Positions 1 through 12,722 of a stretch of DNA of 64,000 bases are shown here, piece after piece. This DNA is from Hamiltosporidium tvaerminnensis (taxonomy: Eukaryota > Microsporidia > Dubosqiidae), in NCBI GenBank assembly GCA_022605425.2, contig CM061248.1:930001-994000 (forward strand), read 5' to 3'. A program made the position numbers and the translations under genes. The notes under the pieces are model-generated. The model was not told where the DNA came from and made no database searches. It saw only the letters and a list, made by a program, of their open reading frames with translations. How positions within the stretch are numbered: the first letter of the stretch is position 1; every line of letters starts with the position of its first letter.

Positions 1-1150
1 TTATCCATCTAATTTCTGCCACAAAATAAACAATTGTTTTTTTAAAAAATCACAGTAATACAAATATCTAGAACTTTTTAGCTGTCTATACGTACCGAGA
101 CTTGAATTTATGAAAAGTGTTTTTTAAGAAAAGATAGTATTCTGAATATACGAACAAGTCTATAAATACTTCTTAATTTTACAAAGTTATATTATATCTA
201 ATAAGTTTAATAGCGAATATTTTTAATGTTTCTTCGTTGACATTCTTATCCCGTCTTGTTTGAGTTTTTGTGTAATTTTATAATCTTATTTTAGTTCTCG
301 CATAACTATGATCTTCGAAACGCTAACAAAAGCATTTAAAATTCTGTTTAAAGTCTCGAATTTTACTTCTCGAAAAAATGTCTTAATAACGTTTATAATT
401 ACTGAATTGAAATTAGCTCAAGAAATGTAATTAAACAAATCTAAATTTAAAATTAATAAATGTGAGTAAACATGAAAAAATACTTTTAATATATAAACAA
501 AATAGAAAATTCTTAGTAAAACTAGGTCATTAAAAAAAATATTAAAATTTTGTTTAAAAATATATTTGGTATATTTCCTAAAGACTTGTTTTATTCATTT
601 GTTAAATTTACGTTTCGAGAACATAAAATCTATACCATTGCATTTTATCAACTTTCTTTACATTTTTTATACCATTTTTTGCCATTCGATACAAATTCAA
701 AACAAATTAAAACTGTCATTTTAAGAAATATCATTCTGATTCTAAAAATAATCAAATTTCGTATTTTTTATTAAGTGAAATTCTGCAAAAAATAAAAGAA
801 CTTAATTTTTGTTTAATTAGTAATATAAAACTTAGCTGAAATCTAAGTAACAGTCAATTATTGATTCTTAAAACTACAAATAACAATCGAAAATCAAAAG
901 AAATATTCGTTCATTTAAATTCTAAAAATAGTATTTTTATTCAACAAAATTTGACGTTTAGAAATACCAACAATTTTTCCTACTTACTCCTTTTAATTTA
1001 CAAACTTCTAAAACATTTTATAAAATTTGAATTAATTGAATGATAGGAGAAATCATTTTTGACGTTTTTTGAAAAAAATCAAAATTTTTTACTAAAAACT
1101 AAAATAGTAAATTGATTTTAAAACTATAAATACGTATTTTTTTTCTAAAA
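1..1150. other. AT-rich gene-free stretch
   Basis: No convincing gene seen. The longest open stretches (about 550-774 and 861-1043) begin at TTG rather than ATG, are under 75 codons and have low-complexity compositions dominated by F, I, L, K and N, as expected from random AT-rich DNA. Confidence 0.6.
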
Positions 1151-1153
1151 TTT

Positions 1154-2252
1154 ATGAAATTTAATCTGTGCTTCTATCTCATAACGTTATTATACAAACC
1201 ACTTATTTTTGTGTTTATCTATTATTCGAGTGAAAGAAATATTAGATTTAATGTTGTAGATGAAAATGAAGGGTCGGACTTAGCTTCAATTAATAATGAA
1301 CTCAAACTCGAATGTCTATGTCAAATCAAAAGAGATGAGACTAATGAAAATGACGAAAAAAAATGTTTGGAAAGAATGCTTGTCAGAGATTCAAATAGGC
1401 AATATAAACAGTATTATATAGAATTTATTGAGAGAATTGGTCTTAAGTTTGATATATTTGAAAATTTTGACAAAATAAACAATAATATAGAAATATTTCT
1501 CTGTCATCATATAAAGAATTCTGATTTTTTACTTTTTTATGATTTTTTTTGTATCATACGGTTTATTAAATGATAAAATGACAATTGACAAATTTTATAC
1601 AACATTATATTTTTTAGAATATTTTAGAGTTGAATGTGATAATAAATTGCGAAATGTGATAAAAAATATTTGCTCTTATTTAGTGAAATCTGATGAAATG
1701 AAAAATTTTAACATCGAAAAAGTATCGTTTCATTTTTCAAAGCAAGACTATTTCTCACATGCTTTATTCAAAAAAATTTCAAAAGGATATTTAAAACTAC
1801 TGAATTTCGAAAATGCTTTAAAATTTTTATTTTTTATAAAAGAAAATGAATCTTATATTTACGATAAATATAAAGGGTTATTTACAGAAGATAGAAAGCA
1901 TACTCTAGTAATTAATGACGAATTTATTACATTTTTTTATAAAAAAGTGGTTTTGAATCATAATGTTGAATGTTTATTTTTAATAATTCTAAATACATTA
2001 GATATAAAATATTTGCATATAAACGAAATAAACAGAGCGAATTCAATGAGTTTTTGTTTTATTTTAAAAAATTTAAAAAAAAAGATCGATGAGATTGTAT
2101 TCTTTCGGGGTAACATATCTGATGATGTCATTTGTTCTCTAAATGCAAATTTAAATTTTAAAAATTTAAAAAAGATAGTTTTTATTGAATCTGAATTTGA
2201 TACAATTTTCAAATTTACAGAGCATTTAAGAAATATAGTGGAATTAATTAAT
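1154..2252 (+). pseudogene. LRR-like family member A, frameshifted and 3'-truncated
   Basis: Two overlapping open frames (1154-1573 and 1539-2267) read as one protein broken by a single frameshift in the T-rich stretch around 1535-1555. The N-terminus (MKFNLCFYLITLLY...) is a hydrophobic signal-like segment. Joined across the shift, the middle matches families B and C in this window: a hydrophobic F/L stretch (SDFLLFYDFF), then an LL..K.TI motif, then a K-rich helix ending in a SYLV/ILVY-like end. The C-terminal part has leucine-spaced segments (LKNLKKKIDEIVFF, LNFKNLKKIVFI) like irregular leucine-rich repeats. The last codons (NKILG, stop) are not native: from about 2253 the sequence is the 3' end of retroelement copy 1, which lies on the opposite strand and has cut off the rest of the gene. 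Family placement rests on in-window similarity. A sequencing error at the homopolymer could explain the shift but not the truncation. Confidence 0.6.
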
Positions 2253-4710
2253 AAAATTCTGGGTTAAAATATTTTTAACATTTTTATATGTTTTCTTCTA
2301 CCTCTTTAACCACTATTTTCTCTTCTTCCAAATCCGACTCTTCATTCATGTTATTGGTCGGTTCCTCTAAAGTGGTTCCTCCTTGTGGAATAAGGGGTGT
2401 ATTATTTTTTGGTTTTAAAATTTTAACACCATCTTCCTCTCTCTTTGCTTCTTTTAAAGGGGGTGTTGGTTCCTCGTGCATCTCTGATCTCATAATAACA
2501 CCTATTTACGCTCTCTCCCAGCTCTCTTCGGCATTAAGTCCTGACTCAAGTCCTCTTCGTCGATCAAAGGAAATTGTTTCGACTGTTTTCTTAAGTACTA
2601 TAGACTGAATGTATGCCTCTACATTCATGGGTATTTCTAGTCTTTTAAGATGAGATTTATGGTATTTTGTCACAATACCGTCCCAGGTCATCACATAAGG
2701 GATTATCTCAACACTACACTTATAAATAAGACCCAACTCATTGGCTAGCAGGTCATACTTCCTAAGTTTTTCAGTTTCAACTATTTGAAGTGAATCTTGG
2801 GAAGTGATTCCTACTTCAATGAGCGTTATCTTATTTTTCTTCTTATCTAAAATAAATATGTCCGGTCTGTTATTCCGAATTTTAACATCAGTTTTAATTC
2901 TGGTGTCCACTCTTATCTCTGCATACTCATTATCAAGAATTTCGTGAACTGAGTGACTCCTAATCCGTTTTAAAGACTTAAACTTATATCTTTTTAGAAG
3001 AAGTAGGTGTAGGCATCTAACAACTTCATTATGCCGTCTGGTGTAGTCATGGCCTAGCATTTTTTAACATCTAGTTGCTAGATGATCTACAGTCTTATCA
3101 GACTTCCCGCAATGTTGACACACACCATCTGCTCCCCAGAATACATTTCTATCCTGGATATAGCAGAACACAGCTTCATTTCGTGGCCTAATATTTCCTC
3201 TCTTTAGCCATCTTGAAGAGTCACTAACACTCACAAGCTCATTTTTTCTTGCATTATATAACTTTGAATATAGTTTTCGTTTTTCTATTTCGTTATAATG
3301 TTTATAAAGTTGAGCTTCTTCTAAACTTTTCTTAGTGACTTCTTCTACCAACCTGTACTTTACTTTTAAGAAGCTTTTTATTAGTGCAAGATGGGTTTTA
3401 TTATTATTCTCCACCTTGAGGATTGCTGCTCGTCTAGTTGATATTTCTTTACTTTTTTCCAGACAATTCAAGAGTTGCAGAAGCATATGTTCGCTTTACA
3501 ACTCAACACTATGTAGGCCTCTTTCAAGTTCTGTTCTAGGAAGGTATAAACGCTCTTTACATCCTGGGCGGAGATATTTTTATTCTTCACCAACACCGCA
3601 CGCACTGCATCATCTAACTTAGAGAAGTCAGCCGGTTCAAGTCGAAGTACTCCTATGTGGTAGTTGATTTACGATATCGCATGTTGATTGATTGCAGAAA
3701 ATAATTTTTTTGCATTTAATCTACTGTGACAAGTCTTTTAACTCTTGATATAAGTTTGCTCTGTACTTCTTCAAATGAGCTACGTGTTGGAATTCCTGTG
3801 CTATCTTCTATTATTCCTAAATATTTGTAAACACTAACACCTTCTAGAAGAGTAGCTTTATCTTTACAACACTATTCATTTTTGGCTGACTTCTCTTTGT
3901 TTATCTCTAAGCCAATTACCTCTGAAAATTCCTTTGCCTCGCCTGTCATAGCATTTAATGTGAAACTGTCTTCAGAAAGGAGCTTAAGATCATCAATAAA
4001 CAAGAAATGATTAGTAGAATGGGATTCTGCATCTGTTTGTACTGTCACTTTTGTGTATTTTTCATTAAGCTTTCGGCTTAATGGATCCATACACAACACA
4101 AATAACAAAGGTGACAGACTATCTCTTTGTAGAATCCCTCTATCAATCTTCTTGCTCACGATTTTTTCAGGCCCTACTGATATATCGATTTTTCATTTCG
4201 ATAAAATTACCTTAATAAATTTCAGGATCCAATCAGGTAAATAAAGGTTTTCAATGCATTGAGTTAAATAAGCATGATCTATTGAATCATAAGCTTTTTA
4301 ATTATCAATCCATGGGTTCTTAAATTTATTTACATACTCTTTATTTAAGGCAATATTCAGTAGAACATGCTCTTTCGCTCCCTGCACACCTCTAACTGCT
4401 CCCAACTGGTTCTCTGCAAGCAACCCTTTCCTTTCCACTTTAATTTAAACGACTTTTGTTGCACACTTTGTTGTTAACTTATAGAGATTGGACATACAAG
4501 TGATTGGCCTGTAGTCAGAGCCTCTTCGTGGAATTCCTTTCGGTAACAAATACGTAAGCCCGCAGTAAAACCAATCAGCTTGAGGTGTTCCTTTTAAACA
4601 TATAACTTTCACAATATCATAAAGATATTTGTGAAGAGTTGTAAGCTTCTTAATGAAAAAATTGTAAATACCATCAATTTTAGCAGCTTTCTAATTGGGA
4701 AGCCATTAAA
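2253..4710 (-). mobile_element. REL-endonuclease non-LTR retrotransposon, copy 1 (5'-truncated)
   Basis: Minus-strand copy of the same element as at 15.16-18.97 kb. The 3' end is the shared terminus (CCCAGAATTTTATTA on the minus strand). Similarity to copy 2 stops near 4710, just upstream of the KAAGIDG motif, so roughly the first 1.25 kb of the element, encoding the N-terminal domain, is missing, as is typical of abortive target-primed reverse transcription. Its insertion ends gene A. No clear target-site duplication was found. Confidence 0.85.
2284..4710 (-). pseudogene. Reverse transcriptase/endonuclease ORF, copy 1, decayed
   Basis: Fragments in order on the minus strand: RT motif 2 with SDYRPIT (about 4490-4530), motif B RGILQRDSLSPLLF (G of QGD changed to R) and the catalytic motif C in frame as FIDDLKLL (about 3985-4010), then the thumb region, the zinc knuckle CQHCGKSDKTVDHLATRC (3064-3125), a PD..D-type restriction-like endonuclease (RPDIFILDKKKNKI, about 2830-2880) and the acidic tail ending VKEVEENI (2284). 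Several frameshifts and stops separate 3872-4159, 3064-3486, 2506-3060 and 2284-2493. This copy matters because it keeps the FIDD motif in frame, whereas copies 2 and 3 share a one-base deletion there. Dead element. Confidence 0.8.
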
Positions 4711-4761
4711 ATAAGAATACATTATATTTTTCACTAGTATAAAAGCGAAAAGGGATATATT

Positions 4762-5043
4762 TTAATTAGATCTGATGAAATGGTTGAAATTCCTGGATTT
4801 CGGAGCTGGTTTTTTCTTGGCAAATTTTTCTATATCAGATATAATGATTGGAACACATATTTCTTTTTTTTTGTTTAACAGCGAACCCATGTGGCTATTC
4901 ATTGAGCCATTGTTATTACAATAAAATTTAAACATGTTTTCCTTACGTGTAGGTATACCATCAAATTTAAGAAGTGAATATACGTATACGTCCATTGAAA
5001 CAGCAAACCCTATAAAATACAACCAGGTAAGAATATAATCCAT
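4762..5043 (-). CDS. Hypothetical 93-aa ORF with N-terminal hydrophobic segment
   Basis: ATG-started ORF directly beyond the truncated 5' edge of retroelement copy 1. The N-terminus (MDYILTWLYFIGFAVSMDV) could be a signal peptide or membrane anchor, followed by a polar K/N/S-rich region ending in HFIRSN. Composition is less extreme than surrounding random ORFs (it contains G, D, P, M, V and paired K). I do not recognise it. It may be the remaining 5' end of a secreted-protein gene, or a chance ORF. Confidence 0.3.
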   Translation of the reverse strand: MDYILTWLYFIGFAVSMDVYVYSLLKFDGIPTRKENMFKFYCNNNGSMNSHMGSLLNKKKEICVPIIISDIEKFAKKKPAPKSRNFNHFIRSN

Positions 5044-5049
5044 ATCTAC

Positions 5050-8000
5050 TAAAACTGTAAATTATAATACTTTTAAATTTAAATTGAAATTAAATAATAT
5101 TTTTTGATGATTCAAATTTTTTTGCAACATTAAACATAATTAGGTCTTTATTTTTAGTAAATAAATGATTTAGAACGAATTGAAATGTATGTCTCCTTGC
5201 AATATTTAATATATAATTCTTAAATTGAAATTAATTTTTTAATTCCTTTAAAAACCAATTTTGGAATTTATATTTTTTTAATATACTTAAACGTATTTTG
5301 GTACAATTATACCAATTTAAACTATTTAAATTTTTAGAGTGGCACAATAAATGTAAATGTAGAACTGAAATTTTTTTAGTATAAAATAGAATTATTGGGC
5401 TGATTTCAAATAAATCTTTTAATTATTCTAAAGTTTTTACACACTGCTCTCAACTATAATAAATCGATTGCTTAATATTTTATTTAAAGATTATTTTCTA
5501 TAATTTATAGTGAATTAAAAATATATTAATCTTATTTTACTCAAATTAAATAAGTTAATTTGAACGAATGAATAGTCGAAAGACATAAATTGATAAAATT
5601 CTGATACTAAATTAAAAGAGAATATACAAATTTAAGTTTGTATTATTTTTTTTATAATTAAGTAATTAAAGAAATACAAGAAATAATTTTATTGTAATTT
5701 TTCGATAACATTGTAAGATAAAATATTTTAAATTATAAATCGTTTATGTTAAGATTTTAATGAAAAAAAATCATTTTTGCTATAAAAAATCTTAATATTG
5801 TTACATAGGAGACAAATTTGCAATAATATCAGCGTAATGATTTAAATCACGTTTTAATTTAATATCTCACCGGGAAAATTTAGATTGGTTATCTATAAAT
5901 ATAGGACAAAACTTATTAAAACGGGTGTGCTTTTGAATTTCAGTATAATCCAAAATCAAGATTTATCTTTGCTATTGCTTCTAAACCTTTGTCTCTACTT
6001 AAATACTTGGTGGCATAATTCATACTATCAGAACAGTATGATTTCTATAGTATATTTGCTTTCCCAAAATAACCCAAATATTAATGGCTCTGAATTTTCA
6101 AAAAAAAATATATCTCTTCAAAATAGCTTCGAAAAAAAACGAAATTTCTCAAGAGAAATATTAGAAAATTATAGACAGAATCTTTCAATTCTACACAATC
6201 GAAGCGTACAGGGAAAATAAAAATATAAGACCAATGGCATAAAACAAGTCAAAAATAAATAGTTTGCAAGTTCGAATTCTAACATAAACTTGATATTTAT
6301 GATCTAAAAGAAATAATTCATGTTAATTAATAATATTTAAAGAAAATGCTATAAGTAGTATTTGTAAGAATCACATATTTATAAGCAGGTTAAAATTTTA
6401 GGGGTATATAAGGTAAATGGCCCGGAAAAGGAAAAAGTCTATATCTAAAAATCCATGAAACATTTATAATACATAAAGTGAGATTACGGTTAGAAATACT
6501 TGAATGGTATAAACTGAAATTTTTTCAAAGGAAATATTGGTAAGATAATTTCAATGCTAGAAACGAAGAATGGTTTTGAAAAGTGTGTTTGAAAAGCAAA
6601 ATTCATGATCTAAAGTAAAAAAACATACAAATTATAACTGCAAAGCAGGATTCTAACTAAATGATTAGTACTTATAACATTAAATCTCAATTTTAAAGTA
6701 ATAGTCTAACACCCTGCTATAAAAATATATTCAAAAAAGATTACGAAAGCTCTTTTTTAGTTCAAATTTTTAAATTTTCTTTAACTATAAAAATGTGGTA
6801 CGTTAACTTGAGGGTATATTTGTAACTTTTTGAAAAAGGTATAGAAAATCTATACGCAACGTGATACAGAGAACTTTTTTTCCAAAAGTAAAAGTACATT
6901 TTTTATGTTGAATTGGCATTTAGTTGTACAATAATTGAGATCTGTAGTGCAAAGTCTTCAAAACCTAAACAACAAATGAATTTCTATCATAAGCCTATCT
7001 TATATATCACCTCTTTCTAATTCTTTTATGGCAACACGATTTACACTTGAACATGAGTTTGCCAAGTTTTAAGATTCAAAAAACATTTTTTTGCTAGTTT
7101 GGTTGTTAGCTGAACGCAAGACTTCCATGTTTGAAAGATAACTATTATGCCAGAAAGTAATTTATTCACCATGAAAGTCAATTGCGATATACTCATTACT
7201 TCCTATTTCCTATTAAGCCTTGTAAATATTTAGACATGATTCTGATCTTTTATATAGACTCATTATAAAATTGCTAATGTATAATATAGTTTATTGTAAG
7301 GTAATTATCTTCAAAAAATATAGCGATTCGTTTTTGGCTCATATCATTTTTATTGTGCTAGAATTTATATTAATAAGTATAATTTCAAAAAAATAGCAAA
7401 TTCCAAACAAAGATAAACAATAATTTTTGAATAATAGTTGGTGTTCTTGAAACATATGTTCAGTATTCAAGATGAGAGTTTCTCTTTTTTTTCAAAGAGA
7501 TGTTCCACGGTTCAAATTAATGATTGTGAAAGTAGAACTAACCCTCAATTTTGCGTCATCGATTTGGTATATTTTAATGCTAATATTTTGCATATATATC
7601 TCTGATTTTTTATGTTGCAAAATCTCTTTATGATAAAAAAAAATGTATAAGATACCAAACCATTAAATAAAATATTGAGGAAATAAGCCATATCCGATGT
7701 TTCCGATTTTTCCCAAATTTTTTGTTTATTTTGAAACTGTTCAAGCTATATCTATAGTATTAATAATGCAGAATGAACTTATTCTGTTGATTATTTTTAT
7801 TTAGTTTTTTGTTTTTTTAGTTTTTTCACAAAATATTATTTATATGGGCTTAATTCTAATTCAATAGAGTAATATCAACCACTAATAGATATAGAAAACA
7901 AGAGGATGAACTTCTTCGATTACTTATACATATTGTGAAGATAATTATCACGCTTATGGTTTTGAAATAAACAAAATATAATAATTTGAAAAAATAACGA

Positions 8001-8930
8001 TAATAACGAGAATCGAAACATATTTGACAAAGTACAAATAGATGCCTATATTGGATTAATCTTCCTTACGGCTAGCAATAAAAATATTTTTCGTATTTTA
8101 ATCATATAAATTTAAAATGCTATACCACAGCATTTCACTAAATCAATAAAGCGAAATAAATTTTATTGAAAAGTAAATTTGACCTTTATTGTATCACATG
8201 TATATATAAAGCTTGAACTCGGTTAATTACTAGGCAAATATATGTTTGAGCTTATATTAAACTTAATATATAAATTCAGAAGAATATATTACACCCATAT
8301 CGATTTAAATATTTGGTTTTATACCGATTTGTGTTTATTTAAAATGCAATTATGTATAAAAAGTGTAAAAATATCTATCGTAGAGAACGCTAGCATTCTT
8401 CATAAAATGTTCTTGAAATACCCACATCTAAAATAAAATTTCTATGAAAGCCAGAAACTTAATTTTGGTCTGTTTTCTAGGTTTTTAAACAAGTCTTTTT
8501 ACGTAAAATATACAAATTTTTATAAAAATATCGAAAACCATTATTTCATGCAAACACTAAGCCCATTATGAATTTTTAAATTATATGTAAAAAAATGTAT
8601 GAGATTGATATAATCGACGAGTCTTTATGACTATAATATTTATTAAAATCAAACAATTGTAGTGCCTCATCTATATCTTACAATAAATCTATAGAAGCCG
8701 TTTAGAGAATTAAATTCGAACATTATGCTTAATAAATTCTTGATATGGAAACCTATAAATAGTATCAGATATATAAAAATTGTTTTATTTATAGCGATAT
8801 ACCCCGAATTTTTGATTCCTGGGAATAAATTGGGCTCGATAGGATAAACAAAAACAATATCCTAGATTTCTTCTGATTTATAAAAATGATAATACCAGAT
8901 TCTTGACAAGACTTTAAATGAAAGTCATGT
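5050..8930. other. Gene-poor AT-rich stretch
   Basis: No supported gene. A 111-codon open frame at 5885-6220 starts at TTG; its leucine-rich centre (DLSLLLLLNLCLYLN) could be a relic of a secreted protein, but its first ATG is halfway in. A 64-codon ATG ORF at 8242-8436 is low complexity. Nothing resembling an RNA gene was seen. Confidence 0.5.
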
Positions 8931-8936
8931 TTGTAT

Positions 8937-9182
8937 TCATTCATTCATCTTCGGCACTAAAGTTCACATGAGCTTTGGCCTCCGTCAGTAATACCGCCCA
9001 TGTTCTCTTTCTAGTAGGTTTGTTTACTTTTTTGAGTATCTTAACTGGGTGGGTTTAGAGAGCGGGTTATTGTTAGCCCTAGGCCCAACTCCAACCTGGA
9101 GTATCAGTCCTTTTTAATTGCCTCTTTCAAAGCAGAGAATACTCCAAGCCAATTCTGCTCCCGGCATGGTGGGGAACATGAT
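8937..9182 (-). repeat. Dispersed GC-rich repeat B, copy 1 (LINE/SINE-end-like)
   Basis: A sharply GC-richer ~245-bp island. Its reverse complement aligns with 41.89-42.05 kb and 63.84-64.0 kb: shared blocks include CAGAATTGG, a TCTGC...AAGAGGCGATAAAA-like block, CCAGGTTG, TAGGGCTAA, GTAATA, GGAGGCCAAAG and an end of TGCC...GATGAATGAAT. The GAATGA-type tail at one end suggests the 3' tail of a non-LTR element or SINE. On the minus strand the tail lies at low coordinates. No protein was seen inside. Confidence 0.65.
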
Positions 9183-9184
9183 TA

Positions 9185-10400
9185 TATAGATGTTTTAAAT
9201 ATTTCACTTTACATAACTCAGAAATATATATTATAAAATAATCTTAAGTGTATGTCCAGCTCCGAAGAAAATGTTTAAATAATATTAAATTGATTTTTGT
9301 TCTACAAATTTGAGTTGAACAACTATCATAATTTTTATCTATATATTTTTTCTTGTATTAAATCTGATTAGAATCTTAGATGCTGATCTGATTCAGTTAT
9401 TTGTTGCATTTTATTAAAAACTGCACAATTTTAGGCCAAACATATGCAAATATATACATAAATGTTAATATTAATTTCTTGATGTCTTTATAATTCCATA
9501 CTATTTTCATTCTTAATACTTAAAGGATTCCCGATTATATGTAAAGAATATTTACTCAAATAAACTTGTATTTTAAATTAAATGAGTTTTGTTCTTTATT
9601 TTATTTTTTTAACTATTCTTTTAATTATAGAATATATATTATAAAGTGGTTTAAGAGAGGGTGGTTAAGCCAGTCATTCAAGTACTTCCCCGATTTTTCT
9701 TAAAAAATTTCTTCAATGTCATGCTATATGGCAAGATTTTACACCGTAAAAACCAAATTTGAATTATGATTATTATTGTGAAAGATCGCAAAAACAAATT
9801 TAATAAACCGAGAGTATATCTAGGGTATCTAAAGTTTGAAAATAATAGAAGTTTTCTGACGGCTTCATATTATCTTAAACAATATACTATAATAGTGTCT
9901 TGTCTAGATGTTTTCCATACAAATATTTTTTTTAGGGTTATATTTCTACGAAAAAGCGGTGGAGTATTTGGCCTCGAATATTCCAATTTTTTCGTAACAC
10001 TACGCTTTCTAAATATGATGTACTTGGATATATTTTATCTTGCTCCGAATTTTTTCTATTTTTAATCTTTAAAATTTTGTGTATAGATGCAAGCAATGAC
10101 TTAAAAGCTCTACTTAAGTAGAAACCCACTAGTACGTCAATAAAAAATCCAGACATACCAATTTCTTTAGTTTTATATATTAAATAGAAAATTTAAATTT
10201 TTTTATAGTAAAAAATGAGTTATAATATTTTATATTTATATTTTTCATTGAAGAATTCTATTATAATCAGGAATTTTATATTTTATTATATATCTTTCTG
10301 AAATTTCAAAAAAAATCCTAACGACTTAAAATTTCTATAAATATTTGCGTCAATTATTATTAAATTAAGTATTTGGTGTTTAAAATACCCTAAATGAGTT
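9185..10400. other. No supported gene
   Basis: AT-rich. The 99-codon ATG ORF at 9766-10065 overlaps an equally long opposite-strand frame, and neither has recognisable motifs, so I treat both as chance. Confidence 0.45.
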
Positions 10401-10404
10401 TATT

Positions 10405-11035
10405 AAATCAGCCGGAGAGAAAGATGCTTCAGTGATGTTATATTTAAAGATATTCAATGAGAAAATATTCCTAACTGCTACAATTATCTAAGTCTACGAC
10501 TCATGAAACATTTAAGAAATATATAAATGAGGAGATACAAATTGAAAACATGAATCCGGACGGCCTCCCTATATATATATTAGAATATTCGACGTAATTT
10601 TAAATTTTAAAAAAGAAAATTCTGTATTTAGCCAACCAGAAATTACCAAAAAGCTAGATGCATTATTATGTAATGCTAATATTACTTTCTGGACTATAAT
10701 ATATCATCCAATAAATGTTAGTAGATATGACTGTTCCGCTGCTAAAAATCCTTTTTTCCACCAAAAAAATATAGTTCCTAGATTTGAAATTTCAGTAAGA
10801 ATTTATCTACTTCGCCTGAACGTTTTAAGTGTAATAATTCGTGATGAATGCAAGCCCATATCCTTTAATTAAGATGCTAATGTTTATTTTTCATAGGAAC
10901 AAGAGGAACACTCAATTCCCAAATATATGACACCAGAAGTAATTCCGAAGGTAAAGATATTGTGGTTTTAAGATGCATGTAAAAAGCCGGCGTTAAAAAT
11001 TTGGTATTTATTGATCTCATTATAGACCAGTTTTA
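10405..11035 (+). pseudogene. Unrecognised coding-like remnant with in-frame stops
   Basis: A continuous plus-strand frame without an ATG runs about 10612-10872 (ENSVFSQPEITKKLDALL... to ...IRDECKPISFN, stop) and continues in the same frame past TAA, TAG and TAA codons through segments such as EQEEHSIPKYMTPEVIPKV and DACKKPALKIW to about 11035. Upstream, 10411-10600 holds short open pieces in shifted frames (GEKDASVMLYLKIFNEKIF; THETFKKYINEEIQ). Amino-acid use is protein-like (W, H, P, D, C, E), unlike neighbouring random DNA. I do not recognise the family. Best read as a host gene or TE coding relic decaying mainly by nonsense mutation. Confidence 0.4.
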
Positions 11036-11039
11036 ATAT

Positions 11040-12715
11040 TTTAGTATTCTTTCGAGCATTCAGAATCGTCTGCTAGAAATATGAGTGTACGATTGTATTC
11101 TTACGAAAGATAATCATCATAAGTAAACATAAAAGGTGTCCGTTGATATTTTGAATAAAGGGAATCATAATACTTCCTTAGTCCTCCCGGTCTCTAAATT
11201 TTAATTTAAAGAACATTTTTGGAATTATATGAAAAAAAATGCCTTATTTACTTCTAAATATATGAATGAAGCCAAGTAAAATCCATTCGAAATTTAGAAT
11301 GATGTGTTATTGTAGCAGTGCAGACACTTTTTATCGCGATGAAACAACGAGTTTTTGCCGTTCTATTTGCTCTTTGATACCATACTAATATTAAATCGAT
11401 GGGTTCAATTTCTTTTGATTATACTTTTGTATGTTCAATGTTTTTGTTTTCTATAAGAAATATTTTCTAAAATGACCTTAACTATTTGTTAAAATATACT
11501 ATTTTTATAACAATCTAAAATTTTAAATATCGAAGTTCTGTAGATGAATAATTCTATTTAATCATAACTGTTAGAATTTTTTGAGCTATTTACTTCATAA
11601 AAAAATATAAAATTGCATTTCTTGAAATGTAAATTACTTTTTTGGGAGAATGTTTTTTAACCTCTTCATATTTTTTTATTTTGCATAATTTCTAAATTTC
11701 AAAAGAAAAAGTGATCAGGTAGTCATTTACGAGTAGTAAATTTTCCATCTATATGATTTTTAATGAATTTTTAACTCGCAGGTTTTGATATCCGAAATTT
11801 TATATTTTCTTTAACTGCAATTCTCATATTCTATCGCAAATTTTTAATTTCGATTTTCTCTTGTGTATTTTGTCACATCTCGGGAAATAATTCTACGAAA
11901 AGCCATAAAAATTCTTGCCAGCCAATATTACAAAAAAAAAATAAGCTTTTAGAACCTTTGTGTGTCATTCAAATTAATAAGCCTATATACAGGCCATTTA
12001 GTTAAGTAAAGTTTCAATGCTTTAAACGAATAAAAGCGCTAACTATGCTATTCGAAAAAGGTTTTTTGATTTGATCATATTATAAATAAAAAAACAAAAA
12101 TCTTTGGCATTTTTGGTTCGGTGTTATTATTTCGAATTATACATTTGCGTTATTTTTAAAGGACCAAAGATTATCTTCAAAAAAAAATATGATTTTATAG
12201 CTTTGAGAATTGTTTTATTTTCGTTTATTTAAATTATTCTAATTTGTAACATAACAGTAAATACAGCCTCTTCAAACTATCCTAAAATATTCGATAGAAA
12301 AATTTAAAGACAAATATCAAATATAACATTAATTCTATTCTAAAATTCGAAACGAGAGACTAAGAATATGAGCTTTAAATGGAATTGTTTTCGATATTTT
12401 GTCTCATAAAATGCCAGAAAAACATCGAAATTTCTAAATAAAACCGGTTATATAAAACCATATTTTTTATATTTCTATTTTTTGTAAAAGAAACATTCAC
12501 ACAATGTTTTGTCAAAATTTAAACAGTTTAAATTTTTCTTTATATTTGAAACTATAATGAAAATTAAAGTTCATTATGATTAATAAATATTTGTTCGATT
12601 TCAATTGATGTTAAATTTTCAGAAATAAAAACATGGTATTTAAGCCAAAAATAGATACCGATTTTTGTCTTGTTTAAATTTAAAATTTACTAGAAATATT
12701 TAAAGCATAAGAACT
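11040..12715. other. Gene-free AT-rich stretch
   Basis: Read on both strands; no ORF of note, RNA gene or clear repeat was found. Confidence 0.5.
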
Positions 12716-12722
12716 TATTTAT

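Noticed and set aside
9766-10156. Overlapping plus (99-codon) and minus (72-codon) ORFs
   Set aside because: Mutually overlapping, low complexity and no motif or start-proximal element on either strand.
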